Shown one piece after another: positions 1 through 11,196 of a stretch of DNA of 64,000 bases. The first letter of the stretch is position 1; every line of letters begins with the position of its first letter. The DNA is from Serpula lacrymans var. lacrymans S7.9. Taxonomy: Eukaryota > Basidiomycota > Agaricomycetes > Boletales > Serpulaceae. The notes beneath the pieces were generated by a model, which was not told where the DNA came from, ran no database searches, and worked only from the letters and a program-made list of their open reading frames with translations. The stretch covers positions 1,105,130-1,169,129 of the forward strand of contig NW_006763294.1 in NCBI RefSeq assembly GCF_000218685.1. The letters are read 5' to 3'. The position numbers and the translations under genes were made by a program.

Positions 1-996
1 AGATTATGAACTCGAGGGAAAGCCGTGGAATGGGAAATTGAAAGTAACCCGCACTATTCTGTACTGAGACATTTACATTAGATGTGCCAGCGTGTAGATA
101 TCCAATTTTTTCTGCCGGAGAGATGTTGGCGGTTTCCCGCACGGGATGCATATGCCCATCGTTACATGATGTAAATATCCTGTCCCCCACCACCCCCAGC
201 TCCTCATTCCTACCAGGCACGTGCATCGAAGAGAAGTACCCCCGCACTCTTCTTATGCACGCGTAGGACGGAAAGACCGTGGCGTGTCGCAGGACGGGGA
301 CTGACAGGTGATGCGATACTGATTCGGCCTTTGGGGGTAGGTCAGTGTTTCAGTTTTGGGTTGGGAAGAAGAGACAGACCTGGACGTTGCCGGCGTCGTG
401 CTTGGTTCTTGCAGAGTTGCTTAGTATGAGCACGTTGCCCTGTCCAAACACAGACCTGCATTCCTTCCTGGCGTCCTAAGGCGTGTCAGCGTTAACATCA
501 GAATAGTATACACATGCACACCTGTAACTCGGGCACCAGCTCATCTTGGTACGGCACAGTCTACCCCCTCACATCAGCCCCCTTCCACCCCACAACCAAA
601 ACAAAAGGACATACCAAACAGTTATCCTTGTCAAAGACAGCCCCTCTGTACCCAGCCTTGCGAAGGGCTATAAAATCAATTTGGCGGATATCTTTCTGTG
701 GGGAAACGTGATGGTGAGGTTATCGAAGAACAATGGATAGAGGGGTAGACCTTTTACGACGACGTGGGGGATGACGAGGCGAGGATTGAAAAGCAGGTGG
801 AATGGGACCAGTATACCAGGAATGTTCACCGGCATCCTCGCTCACTACAAGCCTAAGTAAAAGTCACTGCAAGTAAAACCCTCCAGGGCACAGCCACACA
901 TTCAACCTCCGACATAGAGACGTACGCCACTGGCCATAGGGCAAAAAAGCGAAACAGCGAACACCGACAACGACGACGACGACGGCGACGACAACG
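1..996. other. Intergenic region upstream of clathrin light chain
   Basis: No coding exon could be supported on either strand; short overlapping reading frames near 514-740 have no recognisable features. A TATA-like tataaaat lies at 669-676, about 320 bp before the clathrin light chain start, and could belong to its promoter, but the distance is long. The last 60 bp before the ATG are rich in cgacga repeats that continue into the coding region. Confidence 0.5.
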
Positions 997-2120
997 ATGA
1001 CCGACTTCCTCTCCGAAACCGACATCCTCGGCGCCGACTTCTCCTCGTCCGCCAACAACAACGCCGACGACTTTGACTTTGACCGCGCCGCCTCTGCCTT
1101 CCCCGACATCTCCCTCGACGCCGACGCCGACGTCCCCTCCCTCCCCCCCACCCACGCCCCGCGCCCACCCACCAACGGCTTCTCCTTCGACGACTTTGGC
1201 TCGCCCCCGCGCGAGAGCGTGACAGACGTCAAAGTCACCGGCGACGACGACATTGACAAGTTCGAGAGCGAGTTCCCAGAGTTGGACGTTCCCCAGGTTT
1301 GTCTTCCGCTTCCATTTGGATCGTATGGCGGTGGTGCTGACTCGCTTGGTGGACGCAGACATACTCCGCACCTCCGCCCACCCAGCCTTCATTCGGCGCA
1401 CCCCCTCCATTCGCCCCTCGTCCCCAGCCCTCCTCCTTCACCTCCACTCCCATCTTCAACCAACCCCCGCCAGAGGACGAACCAGAGGTTATCAGGTGAG
1501 CCTCTCTTCCCTCCCTCCTTCCTTCCTTCTATTCTACCCAACGCCCACGCTCACACCAACCCACCCACCCACAGAGAATGGCGCGAGAAGCAAGCAGAGG
1601 AGATAAAAGCCCGAGACGAAGCCTCCAAAGCCAAGCGCCAAGACGTCGTCTCAAAAGCCGAGCGCGCCATTGACGATTTCTACGAAGACTATAATGCGAA
1701 GAAGGAGAGGACGATTCGTGATAACAAGTGCGTCCCCCCTCTTTTCGTGCACACCCTTGCTCATCGCTGATCGCTCGTGTCTGCTTCCTTTGTTTTCCTT
1801 TGTGTTTACTCTGTACTCTGTGTTTACTTCGCACCGCTTTGTCTTCCTTTCCGCTTTTTGCGTTTGCTTTGCGCCTACCCCCCCCCCACCCCCCTGCATC
1901 CAACAGAGACGAAGAATCCGAATACCTCGCCCAACTCTCCTCCTCCCTCACCCACGGCACCACCTGGGAACGCATCTGCGACATCATCGACCTCTCCAAC
2001 TCCCAGAGCAAAACCATCGCCCGCACCGGGGCGGGCACCACCGACCTCTCGCGCTTCAAGGAGGTGCTGTTGAGGCTCAAGAGGGAGGGAGATGCGGCGC
2101 CTGGGGCGGGTGGGTATTAG
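997..2120 (+). CDS. CLC1: Clathrin light chain
   Basis: Encodes the regulatory light chain that binds the clathrin heavy-chain hub and helps control coat assembly in endocytosis and Golgi traffic. I join four exons (997-1296, 1359-1495, 1575-1727, 1907-2120), which gives 267 residues, normal for the family. The N-terminal half is acidic and Phe/Pro rich with DDFDFD-type segments. It is followed by an FESEFPEL box, matching the conserved region of light chains. The EWREKQAEEI stretch begins the long helix that binds heavy chain, and a C-terminal TTWERICDIIDLSN segment is also characteristic. The internal ATGs are out of frame, so the first ATG at 997 is used. Antisense frames here are long only because of the GC-rich acidic codons. 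Confidence in the function is high. Confidence 0.93.
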
Positions 2121-2454
2121 TCTTGGCTTTGGCTTTGGCTGATCGTGGATGGGGTAGGGCGTTGGTGTGGTAGAGCGTTGAGCATGGCGTGGTAGAGCAT
2201 GATGTGGTTTGGATTGGAGTAGATATATAGTGATACCGGTGGACGTTATTTCTTTCTTTACTCGACTCTTCGTTGTGCACTGAGCTAGTAAGCTACCTCA
2301 AAACCTAAACCGTCCAGACCGACCTGAGATACATAAAGCATAAAGATACCAATAAAAGATAATATTACATGCACCCTGTCCTGTACCACTCGTCTAACCT
2401 AACGTAACCTATCCCACCACCCCAACATCCCCTCAAACCCTCGAGAGAGAGAAC
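2121..2454. other. Convergent 3' intergenic region
   Basis: 334 bp between the stop codons of the clathrin light chain (+) and the lipase (-). It must contain both 3' UTRs and polyadenylation signals. An aataaaag-like element is near 2350. Nothing else is seen. Confidence 0.5.
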
Positions 2455-4005
2455 TCAAAGCTTCGAACTCGGCGTCGCCGTGATGGTGATCCCAGCCGCC
2501 GCCTTCGCCTTCACCTTCGCCTCCACCCAGGATATACACTCCTCGATCAGCTTCTCCTTCACGCCGTCGGGCTCGTTGTGCAGTTCGTGATAGCCGCCCT
2601 AGGAGTAGGAGAGTGGGGCGATTAGTTCAACGTCAAAAAAAATTGAAAATAAGTTGTGGTCAAGAGTCAAAAAGTTGGAAGTCAAATTGAGAGAGTGAGA
2701 GTGAGAGTGAGGACGACAGCCGTACACCGTGCGAGTACGGGGATGGGCAAGGACGGGGATGGGGTGTGAAGGTGAAAAGACTGACGGGGTAGCAGGAGAA
2801 CGTCTTGTCGTCCGCTGTGACCTTCTTGTAAAACTCTTCTGTAGACTCGCATGATGTGCCCTACGAACGACGAACGATGCGGTGAGCGACACTCAGGGGG
2901 AGAGTGATGGGGACGAACCTGGTCATCCGAGCCGTGTATCAACAGGAGCTGCAAAGCCGTCGCGTCAAGACAGAGTGCGGCCGAGACCATGAGTAACTAA
3001 CACGACAGAGAGACAGAGAGACAGCTTACAGGAAGCGCCTTCGGCCAGCGCGCATGATCCTCCTTCAACAGCTTCTCTCCCTACGTATCCAAAAACGCAA
3101 GTGCCATAACAAAAGCGTCCAAAAGGTCAAACAAACCAAGAAGTCAACACGGCGCATATAGAGCCGGGGGAGGGAGTAGGGGGGCTGGACTTACGCCGTC
3201 CAACATATCGCTCAGCCCACGCAAGGAGCCTACGCGCTTGATGAGGGGGTCGTCGATGTTGTTCTTAATCACCTCCGGGTCGTGCGACAGGACCTAACAC
3301 AAGCGCTCCATTAGCCAGACGCGAAACCCTCCAAACACCCCAAGAAGACCGCGCGGGGAAGGTAGAGGAGGAACCCACCTCAGCCGCCACCTCCGCAGGA
3401 ATCGTCAGCGACGGCGCAAGCACACTCGCCTTCCCCCCTATCCATCTCACCGCCTTCGACGCCGGCTTCGTCGCGGTGAGAAGGGGGCTTGTGGCGATGA
3501 TGCCTGAGATGGAGGAGAGGGTGTCTGGGGAGGGGGGGCGTGTGGTGCGTGTTGGGAAGGCTAGGCACAGTCCGCCGCCCTATCCAAAAAAACCGAGTTA
3601 ATATTGACACTACGATGACAGCAAAGGCGCCCTCACCATCGAATGCCCATACAAAAACACCGGCACCCCCTCACACCCCGGCACCTCGCCCCTCCTCACC
3701 CTCCCCACCGCCCACTCCACATCCTCCAACTGCTCCCTCCAACTCGTCTTCGCATACGCGCTCCCCTTACTCCTGCCCCCCTCATCCAGCGCCGTGCGCC
3801 CAAACCCGCGCTGGTCGTACGCAAAGACGGTGATGCCGCGCGCGGCAAAGGCGCTGAAGACGTGGTCGTAGCGGGCGATGTGCTCGATGAAGCCGTGGAT
3901 GAAGACGAGGGCGGCGTGCGGGGGGGAGGTGGGGGAGGGGTAGGTGCGGGTGTAGAAGTTGGTGGATTGGGGGCCGAGGAGCCAGGATTCTTGGTAGGTG
4001 GACAT
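2455..4005 (-). CDS. Monoglyceride lipase (serine hydrolase, YJU3/MGL type)
   Basis: An alpha/beta-hydrolase that cleaves monoacylglycerols to glycerol and fatty acid, expected on lipid droplets or membranes. Seven exons (4005-3637, 3579-3379, 3293-3195, 3080-3030, 2948-2919, 2860-2786, 2598-2455) close in phase and give 322 residues, the usual MGL length. The lid/oxyanion region reads FIHGFIEH. The nucleophile elbow GHSMGG puts Ser near residue 122, split by intron 1. IHGSDDQ supplies the acid near 248 and GGYHELHNE the catalytic His near 279. The start MSTYQESW at 4005 was chosen over an upstream in-frame Met at 4125 because fungal MGLs begin close to this point. The C-terminus ends in a short Ala/Lys tail. 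It is convergent with the clathrin light chain. Confidence 0.9.
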
Positions 4006-4399
4006 GGTGTTGGTCGCAGTGGAAAGTGTTACCCTGAGAGTGTGGCGCGGTATTCGCTTTGCATACAACTCAATCATCTCAGAAACCTGTACAACATCAT
4101 TTGATGCAACGTTAACAACGTACAATCTTCTTGACTTTTGGGCGCTCTCAGATTCTTAACAAACCCAAGGCGAGATATGTCTTGAAAGTACGAGTCCGAG
4201 TCTTTACTCATTGACAGGATATCAGTCATTCCAATATTTCCAAGTGATATGCTCAAAAGCAGACTTGAAAGCGAATCAACAACATATTCATATGCAGCTG
4301 CGACGCCTGACCACACGAAGTACACTGTACACAGGGGCAGGACTCCAGTCCCTCCGATAGATTCATAAGTAGTTGTATCCAGCATAACGTATACGGGTT
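4006..4399. other. Lipase 5' region / kinase pseudogene 3' flank
   Basis: Holds the promoter of the lipase and the downstream flank of the decayed kinase gene. A 47-bp segment at 4142-4188 is repeated in the same orientation at 5561-5611. A 103-codon minus-strand frame at 4074-4385 has no family features and is not called. Confidence 0.4.
4142..4188. repeat. Direct repeat copy A flanking the kinase pseudogene
   Basis: Imperfect copy of 5561-5611 in the same orientation, sharing the core aaggcgagatatgt plus flanks (roughly 38 of 47 positions by eye). The two copies are about 1.4 kb apart and lie on either side of the pseudogene. Confidence 0.5.
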
Positions 4400-5423
4400 T
4401 CAGGGTTCAGGTATCGCTGATACCCTCCTCACTAGATAGCCAATGCGACGCGTCCAATGAGTGACACCACGATAAAGACCTACGATATGACCATCCTCCT
4501 TGTAAATAACGCGTGATCGCAGGTTCCAGCTGCTCAGTTGCTTCAGGATCTCGTCAAAGCGCGTCACAACTTCGTCCATTATAGGCTGCTTTGCTGGGTC
4601 ATCCTGCGCCATGTCTTCCACAAGCGACGCCATAAACTCGAGCCCGCGTTTGGTCTCGACATGGGCTGAACGTATGCGTCATCTGTCCTTTTATATATGT
4701 TTAAATTAACAGACAAATGACTCACCTGCAAGAACTCGGTCCTGATCATATTGCCTAGATAATATACGTCTATGGGGAACGGATTACGAGCATGGTTCGA
4801 TTTTTGAAACTCGGGAACAGTCTTGTCGCCTCCCCATATGGGGTATTCGAGGGGAGCGTCGTCGTCAGCGCGCCATAACGACGGGATATACCAAAATCGA
4901 TGAGTTAGTATCTTGGAGGGCGCTGGGTACGAGTGAAGTATCTAGCTTTGCCTTTGAAGTCACGCCTCATGTCCAAATCTTGAGGATGATAAGGATCGAT
5001 GAACAGAGAGGTCGCATCCATCATGATATTGAGATCCATGCAGTCACTGGCAGTACGCGAGAGACGATAAAACAAATATCTGAACAACGCATACCGATGG
5101 GCAACATGTTGTTGATGGATAAATCGTAGACCCTGTGGGGTAGAGATGGTCAGAACTTGATTAGAGTTCGAGGATTAACTCCGCAAGTGTCGAAACGAGG
5201 GCGGTCAAATCACCGCAATAAGGGCACGACCAGGATAGCCCGACCCTCGTCATTTGGCGCATCGAACGCATCGTAGATGGGTACAGAATGATTCAAAGGG
5301 TCAGACGCCAGTGCTTCAGTCGAAAACAGGCGACCAATCTCAATGCCGAGACTTTCTGAACCACTTCAACGTCACAAAGGCTCCGTCGGTTTAGGAACGA
5401 AAGATTGCGTTAATCGAAGTCAT
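4400..5423 (-). pseudogene. Decayed protein-kinase-like gene
   Basis: The fragments in order match the short kinase-like proteins common in Agaricomycetes: DGAFVTLKW (ATP-site lysine region), EIGRLFSTEALASDP, HSVPIYDAFD, VVPLLR, then a catalytic-loop equivalent HRDCMDLNIMMD split by an intron, then LIDFGISRRYG (DFG motif), PLEYPIWGG, FPIDVYYLG and a helical C-terminal lobe ending near 4400. The frame is broken at least four times. TAA stops occur at 5391-5393 and at 4905-4907, the latter directly before LIDFG. Frameshifts are needed near 5339-5348 (before EIGRLF) and near 4863-4883 (after the DFG segment). The lysine, HRD-like and DFG motifs are still legible, so decay looks recent. I give no repaired reading. 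Confidence 0.85.
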
Positions 5424-5560
5424 GTAAATATGGACCCACACAAGGTAAAGTTAAAACACCGACAGTACAGTTATGTGTACATTCCACTCGCAGGTCCATT
5501 CATCCCAAGGCTTATTGCTCAGGCTCAAATAAGACTTTCCCAACCCGCCATGTCTACTCA

Positions 5561-5611
5561 GGCGTCACCCAGATTTTTGACAAACCAAAGGCGAGATATG
5601 TTTTTCAAAGT
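5561..5611. repeat. Direct repeat copy B flanking the kinase pseudogene
   Basis: Counterpart of 4142-4188; both contain aaggcgagatatgt followed by a T-rich stretch and aaagt. No terminal inverted repeats or target-site duplications were recognised, so the origin is unclear. Confidence 0.5.
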
Positions 5612-5792
5612 GTGGGCAATCGGCTGTTTTCGCGCGTGACCAAATCGCGGGTATACAATTGTGCAGAACCAAGTTCAGTCGTGACCTCTGATGTTATTTT
5701 ATTTGCATTCACCTCACAAACATATGTTCTCACTACCAGCCTTGTCACCCGGGCGGGCCGGTACTACTACCCTCCCTTCACCTCGAGATCCA

Positions 5793-5798
5793 TATAAA
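5793..5798 (+). promoter_or_regulatory. TATA box of the polygalacturonase gene
   Basis: The sequence tataaa sits 93-98 bp before the ATG at 5891, within the usual distance for a fungal core promoter of an inducible secreted enzyme. Confidence 0.55.
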
Positions 5799-5890
5799 GG
5801 ACTGGCTTTCATCGCCACGTACACGAGCTTCAAGTGCTCGGTTCTAGTACACTCGCACGGATTCGGACACTACAAAAAACGAACCTCGAA

Positions 5891-7846
5891 ATGCGCATCA
5901 TCTCATCCCTGGCGGGGCTGATAGCTGCTGTCCCCCTGCTCTCCCTCGCTTCCTCTTCCCCCGACTTTACAGGCGTGGCTCATGCGCGCAGGCAGAGACA
6001 AGATCCTTGCACTCTTTTCGCATCAGGAGGCGACGACGGGCCCATTTTCGTGGACACACTCCAGCGATGCGATACCGTGTTGATCCCTCCCGAAACCACG
6101 CTCTCGATCGCCACGAGGATGAACACCACAGGGCTGAGCTACAAAAATATCGTGCGTCCTGTCATGTCGCAGACTCGTAGTCTGGACTTTTTGACTTCTT
6201 GGACGGTGATGCATACAGGACTTGCAAGGCACAATCAAGTTTACGCCGAATATGACTTATTGGATCGATGTGCGTCAGGCAATCTCGCTTTTTTCTTTTT
6301 TTTCTTTTCGTATCAGATGATGGAGTACATTCTGTCTGTAGAATGGATTTTACTTCGCGTTCCAGGATCAAATAGCCTTTTGGATACTCGGTGGTAACGA
6401 TATCAAACTATTTGGAGGCGGCACTATCGACGGGTCAGGCCAGGTACGCTACGCCAGCACTTGTAAGAATACAGAGCTCATAGTATGACCTCGATGCAGG
6501 TCTGGTATGATGCTTTGTAAGTGTACTGGTAATGCCGCGACTGGCCTTGTTATTTAGTTATATTTCTTCATGCAACAGCGCTTCGAATGACACTCTACTG
6601 CGTCCCATTCTTCTGACCATCTACCAGGCAACAAACGTTGCCATCGAGGGTATCAACATGATCAACGGCCCAGAATGGATCAACTTTGTACGTATCGTTT
6701 CTCACTCTCATCTCCAAGCCTCGATTCTCACCTCTGATTTCCCCCATAGGTCAACGAAGGCCAGGGGATATTGTACGACGGTGTCAACATCAGCGCCGTC
6801 TCGACTTCTGAAAATCCGGCAAAGAACACGGATGGATGGGATATATACCGCAGCGACAATGTTGTCATCATAAACTCTCAAATCAATAATGGGGACGACT
6901 GCGTCTCGCTCAAACCAAGTAAGCGTCTCTCGTGTCGTACCTATACGTCAAAATGATCTAAACTAGTCGCTTTAAGATTCGACGAACATCGTAGCTTCCA
7001 ACCTGAACTGCAATGGCTCCCAGTGAGTTGTGTTATCGTGCGTTTCGCATTATTTGGTTAGCCTAACGGTATATATAAATTCAGTGGAATTTCCGTGGGT
7101 TCACTTGGTCAATATGCTGGCGAGTATGATATCGTGGAGAACTTCACTTCCACGTAAGTCTTCCTCTCCCGATGCGTTTCTTCACCTACATCAAAGAAAA
7201 TTCGTGCTTCACCAGTAACGTCCGCATGGCAAATGCTGAAAATGGCGCTCGAATCAAAGCGTTTGCCGGGCAAGGAGTAGGATCAGGTATAGTTAAGAAC
7301 GTCACCTACAGCTTCTTCACAGAAAGCAACGTCGATAATCCGTTGGTAATCGATCAGGTTCGTTCCTACAGAACCATCTAACCAACTAGCAACGATGATT
7401 AACATTTTCTCCCCATTGTAGTGTTACGAAACAACAGCTGAAGCCTGTGCGGCCTACCCCTCCAATGTCTATATCCAAGACATCTGGTTCGACAAGTAAG
7501 CATCAGCGCTATGGGGGATCCTGAGCATTTCATTCTGATTGTTCGCCGTGGTCACCAGCTTCCAAGGTACCTCCTCTGGTAACGAAAAGTCCGTCGTAGC
7601 CTCTCTGGCATGCTCCCCAGATGGCCGCTGCAGCGACATCAACGTGAACAACATCACCCTTACGTTCGTCTCATCTTTTTTTGTTGTTCGAAATGAGGAA
7701 GGGTCATGGTTGTGCTAATCTGATTCATGTTGTTTGCATTCAGGCCACCGACGCAGTATGGTAACGCCACATATACTTGTCAGAATGTGAATGTTACGGG
7801 GGACGCTGCGTATCTGTTTGGTGACTGTGCTACTACTGGTACATGA
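5891..7846 (+). CDS. Exo-polygalacturonase, glycoside hydrolase family 28
   Basis: A secreted pectinase that hydrolyses alpha-1,4-galacturonan. Twelve exons (5891-6151, 6219-6269, 6342-6443, 6500-6516, 6579-6687, 6750-6918, 6977-7022, 7085-7153, 7216-7357, 7422-7495, 7559-7663, 7744-7846) close in phase to 415 residues. Residues 1-20 form a signal peptide. The GH28 active-site motifs are all present: NTD near 206-208, GDD near 228-230, SHG near 251-253 in place of the common GHG, and RIK near 287-289. The context [16 protein letters not shown] around the His motif fits the exo-acting branch better than endo-polygalacturonases. Asn-X-Ser/Thr sites are numerous and an even set of Cys is seen in the C-terminal part. 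Exon 4 is only 17 nt. The start is the Met directly preceding the hydrophobic segment; an upstream in-frame Met at 5834 would bury the signal. Confidence 0.93.
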
Positions 7847-8106
7847 GAGAATGTTGTAGATTATTATTGGTGGCTGTTTCTGTGCAACTTGTCCACTTGT
7901 TGGTCCATTGATCTGTTGCACCGCAAGGAGTTCAGAAATGAGTCTGTGTAGAATTAATTTCTGCTTTTTGAATCGAACGGTGTGAGTGAGTAAAAGCCTG
8001 GGAAGCGCGTCATTCCGAATCTGTCTGCTACGCGAAGTGGTGTTACTCGAGCTCTCTCTTTGCATATTACTTCACTTTATAATCTGGCGGTGTCGACAGA
8101 CTCGCC

Positions 8107-8965
8107 ATGTCCTTTTTCTCCCGGATAAAGAATTTCCGTCCCCTGCGCTCCCTAAGGGCCCAAGGTACCTCATCCGCACCTTCCATCGTAAGATCCCAAA
8201 CACCCTTCTACGAACTGGCAAAACCACATCTACTCTTCCGACTAACACTGCCATTCCTCGCCGCTGATGCAATTTGGACGTGAGCTATACCATCTCTTAA
8301 CCCTCTCTCTCTTTCGCCGTTCTGACGTGTGTGGGTGGTGGTGGTGGTGTGCAGATTGGGTGGATGCGAGCTCATTTGGAACCACTGGACTGAACCCGTC
8401 GAAAACGCCGAGGAAGGCTCTGAAGACCCTTCAGCCGGCCCACTCAAATATGCTCCGCGTCCGATATGGCAGCGCCTGGGACTGATGACGATGATACTCA
8501 CTTTTGGCGGTGCTTGGGCGCTCTTAATCCTGAGGAACAGCGGCCGCAACGTCCGCAAGCTCTACATCCTCCCTTCTCCCACCGCGCCCACTAACCCCAA
8601 AAGCAACACAAAAGGCCCCACCGGCTCTCGAGTGTTCATACAGTGCTTCAACCAGTGGCGGTCGCGAGGACGGATGTTCGATGTACGGGATTGCACGCTG
8701 TCGTCGATACGGAACAGCAGGGACCTCGTGCTTAAGACTGGAAGAGTCAGTGGAAGGAAGGGAGAGTTTGCGCTCACGGCGGAAGGGGCGAGTATGGATG
8801 GGAAGTTTGTTTCGATGGGGGCTTTCCGAAATAAGACTATGGCACAATTCGGCTTGAAAGACGGAGGTTGGAAAAGCGGTCCTATATACAATGGAAAGGT
8901 GGGTCCTCTGTCGTTTTGGTGATGCTTGCTTGCTAACTTGTCTCTTTGCTCTACAGGAGCTCTGA
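8107..8965 (+). CDS. TMEM223-like membrane protein, probably mitochondrial
   Basis: Three exons (8107-8279, 8355-8898, 8957-8965) give 241 residues. The last exon holds only two codons and the stop. The N-terminus is basic with few acidic residues, as in mitochondrial presequences. Two hydrophobic segments follow, around LTLPFLAADAIW and MTMILTFGGAWALLIL, separated by an acidic Glu/Pro linker. After that come an NVRKLYIL element and a beta-rich C-terminal domain. This order (two membrane segments, R..VRxLxL, beta domain with a conserved lysine-glycine turn) resembles TMEM223, which in animals supports cytochrome-oxidase assembly. The family assignment is an inference from architecture, not from a search. 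The gene follows the polygalacturonase on the same strand with a 260-bp gap. Confidence 0.6.
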
Positions 8966-9384
8966 TTCTTATATGAGGCGATAATCCATATACTCATTTC
9001 TCATGCTCTTAGACAATAGCGAGCCCAGAACTTGAACTGCCCTTACCTAGCAATGGGTGCGGCCATAAAAATCACGATAACATCTTTCCAAGCCCATTCT
9101 CTTGGGAGATTTATCCACTGGCATCGGCGTGTATGAGTCATCGTTTGAAATGACCTTGCCTGTTTCCACACTCTGGAAGTTCGTTTACGAGCCGGTTAAA
9201 CTTGTATTTTTATCAATTCAAGTACCATTTATTAGACAACTGTTCAGTCCACAGAATTATTGAAGTTCGACGAGGTAAACTACTCCGAGTCCTTAGTTCA
9301 GAAATATATCATGTGACGAATGTCTCGTGACTGTGACGAGCGTGTATGGCAGGTTTGTCCGTATGTCCGACGTGTTCTTATACC
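8966..9384. other. Intergenic region
   Basis: 419 bp between two + strand genes. No exon or RNA gene is evident. Confidence 0.4.
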
Positions 9385-9827
9385 ATGTCTGTACCTCGCT
9401 ATCTACCCCATCTTATCTACTCTACAGCACTAACCTCCGTGTCTATACATTTGCTATGGCATCGAAAACAACAGGAAGAGGATAATGCCCGTATATCAGC
9501 CCAAGTCTCCATCCTAGAATCTCTTGTCAGCCAACTACAGTCGGGGAGACCGGTCAAGGACGAAGAGATTGACAGACTACGAAAACTTGCTCAAGTCCAT
9601 GACGACGAGCGGACTGGGGTGAATCCCGCGGCTGCTGGCAGTATAGGCTGGAAAGATGTGATATGGGGACGGAAAAGTTCGCCTAGTCAGAAGAGCAGCG
9701 ACGACGAGTGGGAGCGGAAGGATTTGGAAAAAAGTATGTGTTTTTCTTTCTTCAGAATTTGGGTTGCGTTGAATGCTGGAACATCTGGTTTTTTCTAGTT
9801 CGACAAGAGATCGAGGCTGAAATCTGA
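9385..9827 (+). CDS. Small single-pass coiled-coil protein, conserved hypothetical
   Basis: Two exons (9385-9733 and 9799-9827) encode 125 residues. Residues 1-25 form one hydrophobic segment (LIYSTALTSVSIHLLW) just after a basic/proline start. A charged helix follows (EEDNARISAQVSILESLVSQL) that looks able to coil, then a WKDVIWGRK segment and a final DLEKIRQEIEAEI helix. The arrangement resembles small fungal mitochondrial or ER tail proteins, but I cannot name the family. An alternative upstream Met at 9346 would add 13 residues including two cysteines; I prefer the Met at 9385 because it places the hydrophobic segment at the N-terminus. Confidence 0.7.
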
Positions 9828-10161
9828 CTATTCTGCTATCGTTGGGGCTGCTGTCATGTTATCTGCCACGCGCTCTTTCTATCGTTCTGCTTACTCTTAC
9901 CATCCAATCCACCATTTGTCTCGTCGCGCTGAAATGAACACAATTGGATAATATCAATTACACAAGAAATCAAATACAAGTAATACTGCCTACAACTGCT
10001 TTACACGTACATATGTCGCAAGAGATAAAATCGTACTACATTTACAACTACAACGGCGACGGAAGCGCGAAAAGGACCACCAGCAACAATATGCAAAGAA
10101 AAAAGAACGCATTCTCTTGAGGTTGCCCCTCACTCTGTGGTGACTGGCGAGGCAAAAATAT
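9828..10161. other. Convergent 3' intergenic region
   Basis: 334 bp of AT-rich sequence between the small + strand gene and the first BTB gene (-). It probably holds both 3' UTRs; nothing else is seen. Confidence 0.4.
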
Positions 10162-11196
10162 TCACTTGTTTTTATATTTCTGCAAAAAATCATACTCGTT
10201 ACTGACATCAAAGTGGTGTGCGTTGAAAGGTACTTACCGTGGCATCCTTTCCTTTTTCTTGTTTGTCTTGTTGTTTTGTCTCTGGGGTCTTAATGAGGGG
10301 TGTGTCACCGTTTAACTTCGTAGATCCATTGTGACTCCCATTTGACTGGCCGTTTGAACCACCGTTTGTGGTGTGATTAGCACCATTGGCAGTACCATTC
10401 GTGGTACCATTACATGACGGCCCCAGAATACCGAATACTTCGCGGATCATCAAATTCATAGACGAGTCGTCTGCGTCTGCTGTAGTTGGGCTTCGACACC
10501 CACTTTCAGCGGCCATGATCAAAGCCCTTTCTCGGGCTTTGTGAATACGAAGTAGGGTCTCCATACCAAGCTTGTGGGCTTGTTCGAGGGTAGGGGGTCC
10601 AGATCTCTTGCTTATCTCAGCGTAAGATGGAATAAGGAATGAGTGATCGATCTTGTGATGAGTATAGAGGGCGATTTTGTCAACGGGGTCGATTTTAATT
10701 TTTTCCAGCTCCCTGACTGCCAGGTCTTTGACTTCGGGGAACTCCCACCGGTTGGCAAGGTTTAGTATACTGCCCCAGCGCTCGATAGGTGCATTATATA
10801 ACGAATACCTCCTGTGATTCGTGGCGTTGAATAGCTTCCAGTGATGAAGTGCAGCTTGGATACTCACGGATTGTAGAAAACCCATAGTAGGGATGCAAAA
10901 TCGTCGCTCGTCACATCGCGCAATACATAGGGCTCATGCCCAGCCGATTCCTCTGCAAACATGTTCCTGAAAAATACCGATTCTCTCTCGAAAAAGTACT
11001 TTTGCACTCGGAATAAGTGGTTTTCCACCTGAATTGTTACTATATGAGCTACCAATAGACATGTGCAATTGGAACGGAATTCACTTACCAGAAATTTCAC
11101 GTCGCCACTACATATGTAGTAGTCTTTGTGGTTGACGACTTTCGCCACACCGTGATCATTCCCGGTGGGGCTGCTAGTGCTGGGGGAGGGTGTCAT
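10162..11196 (-). CDS. BTB/POZ-domain protein 1
   Basis: Four exons (11196-11089, 11028-10868, 10811-10238, 10179-10162) close in phase to 286 residues. The BTB fold begins around DVKFLVENHLFRVQKYFF and runs to LLWVFYNP. It is followed by the family-specific helical region YSLYNAPIERWGSILNLANRWEF, VKDLAVRELEKI and an IREVFGI signature. BTB domains dimerise and often bind Cul3, so an adaptor role is possible but unproved. Residues beyond about 210 are low-complexity Asn/Gly/Thr repeats. The final exon carries five codons plus the stop after a gtaag donor; without it the frame would end slightly later in another short tail. It belongs to a six-member local family with introns at the same two places (phase 0 before the VEN motif, phase 2 after FYN). 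Confidence 0.85.

Larger units (their letters stand above)
5424..5890. other. Intergenic region upstream of polygalacturonase
   Basis: Contains repeat copy B (5561-5611) and, close to the downstream gene, a TATA box. No coding exon can be supported. Confidence 0.45.

Noticed and set aside
853..1410. Long minus-strand frames opposite the clathrin light chain (up to 185 codons)
   Set aside because: Arg/Gly/Val-rich mirror of acidic GC-rich codons; no domain, and the plus strand is a certain gene.
4074..4385. 103-codon minus-strand frame with hydrophobic patches
   Set aside because: Overlaps the lipase promoter and a repeat copy; no family features or splice partners.
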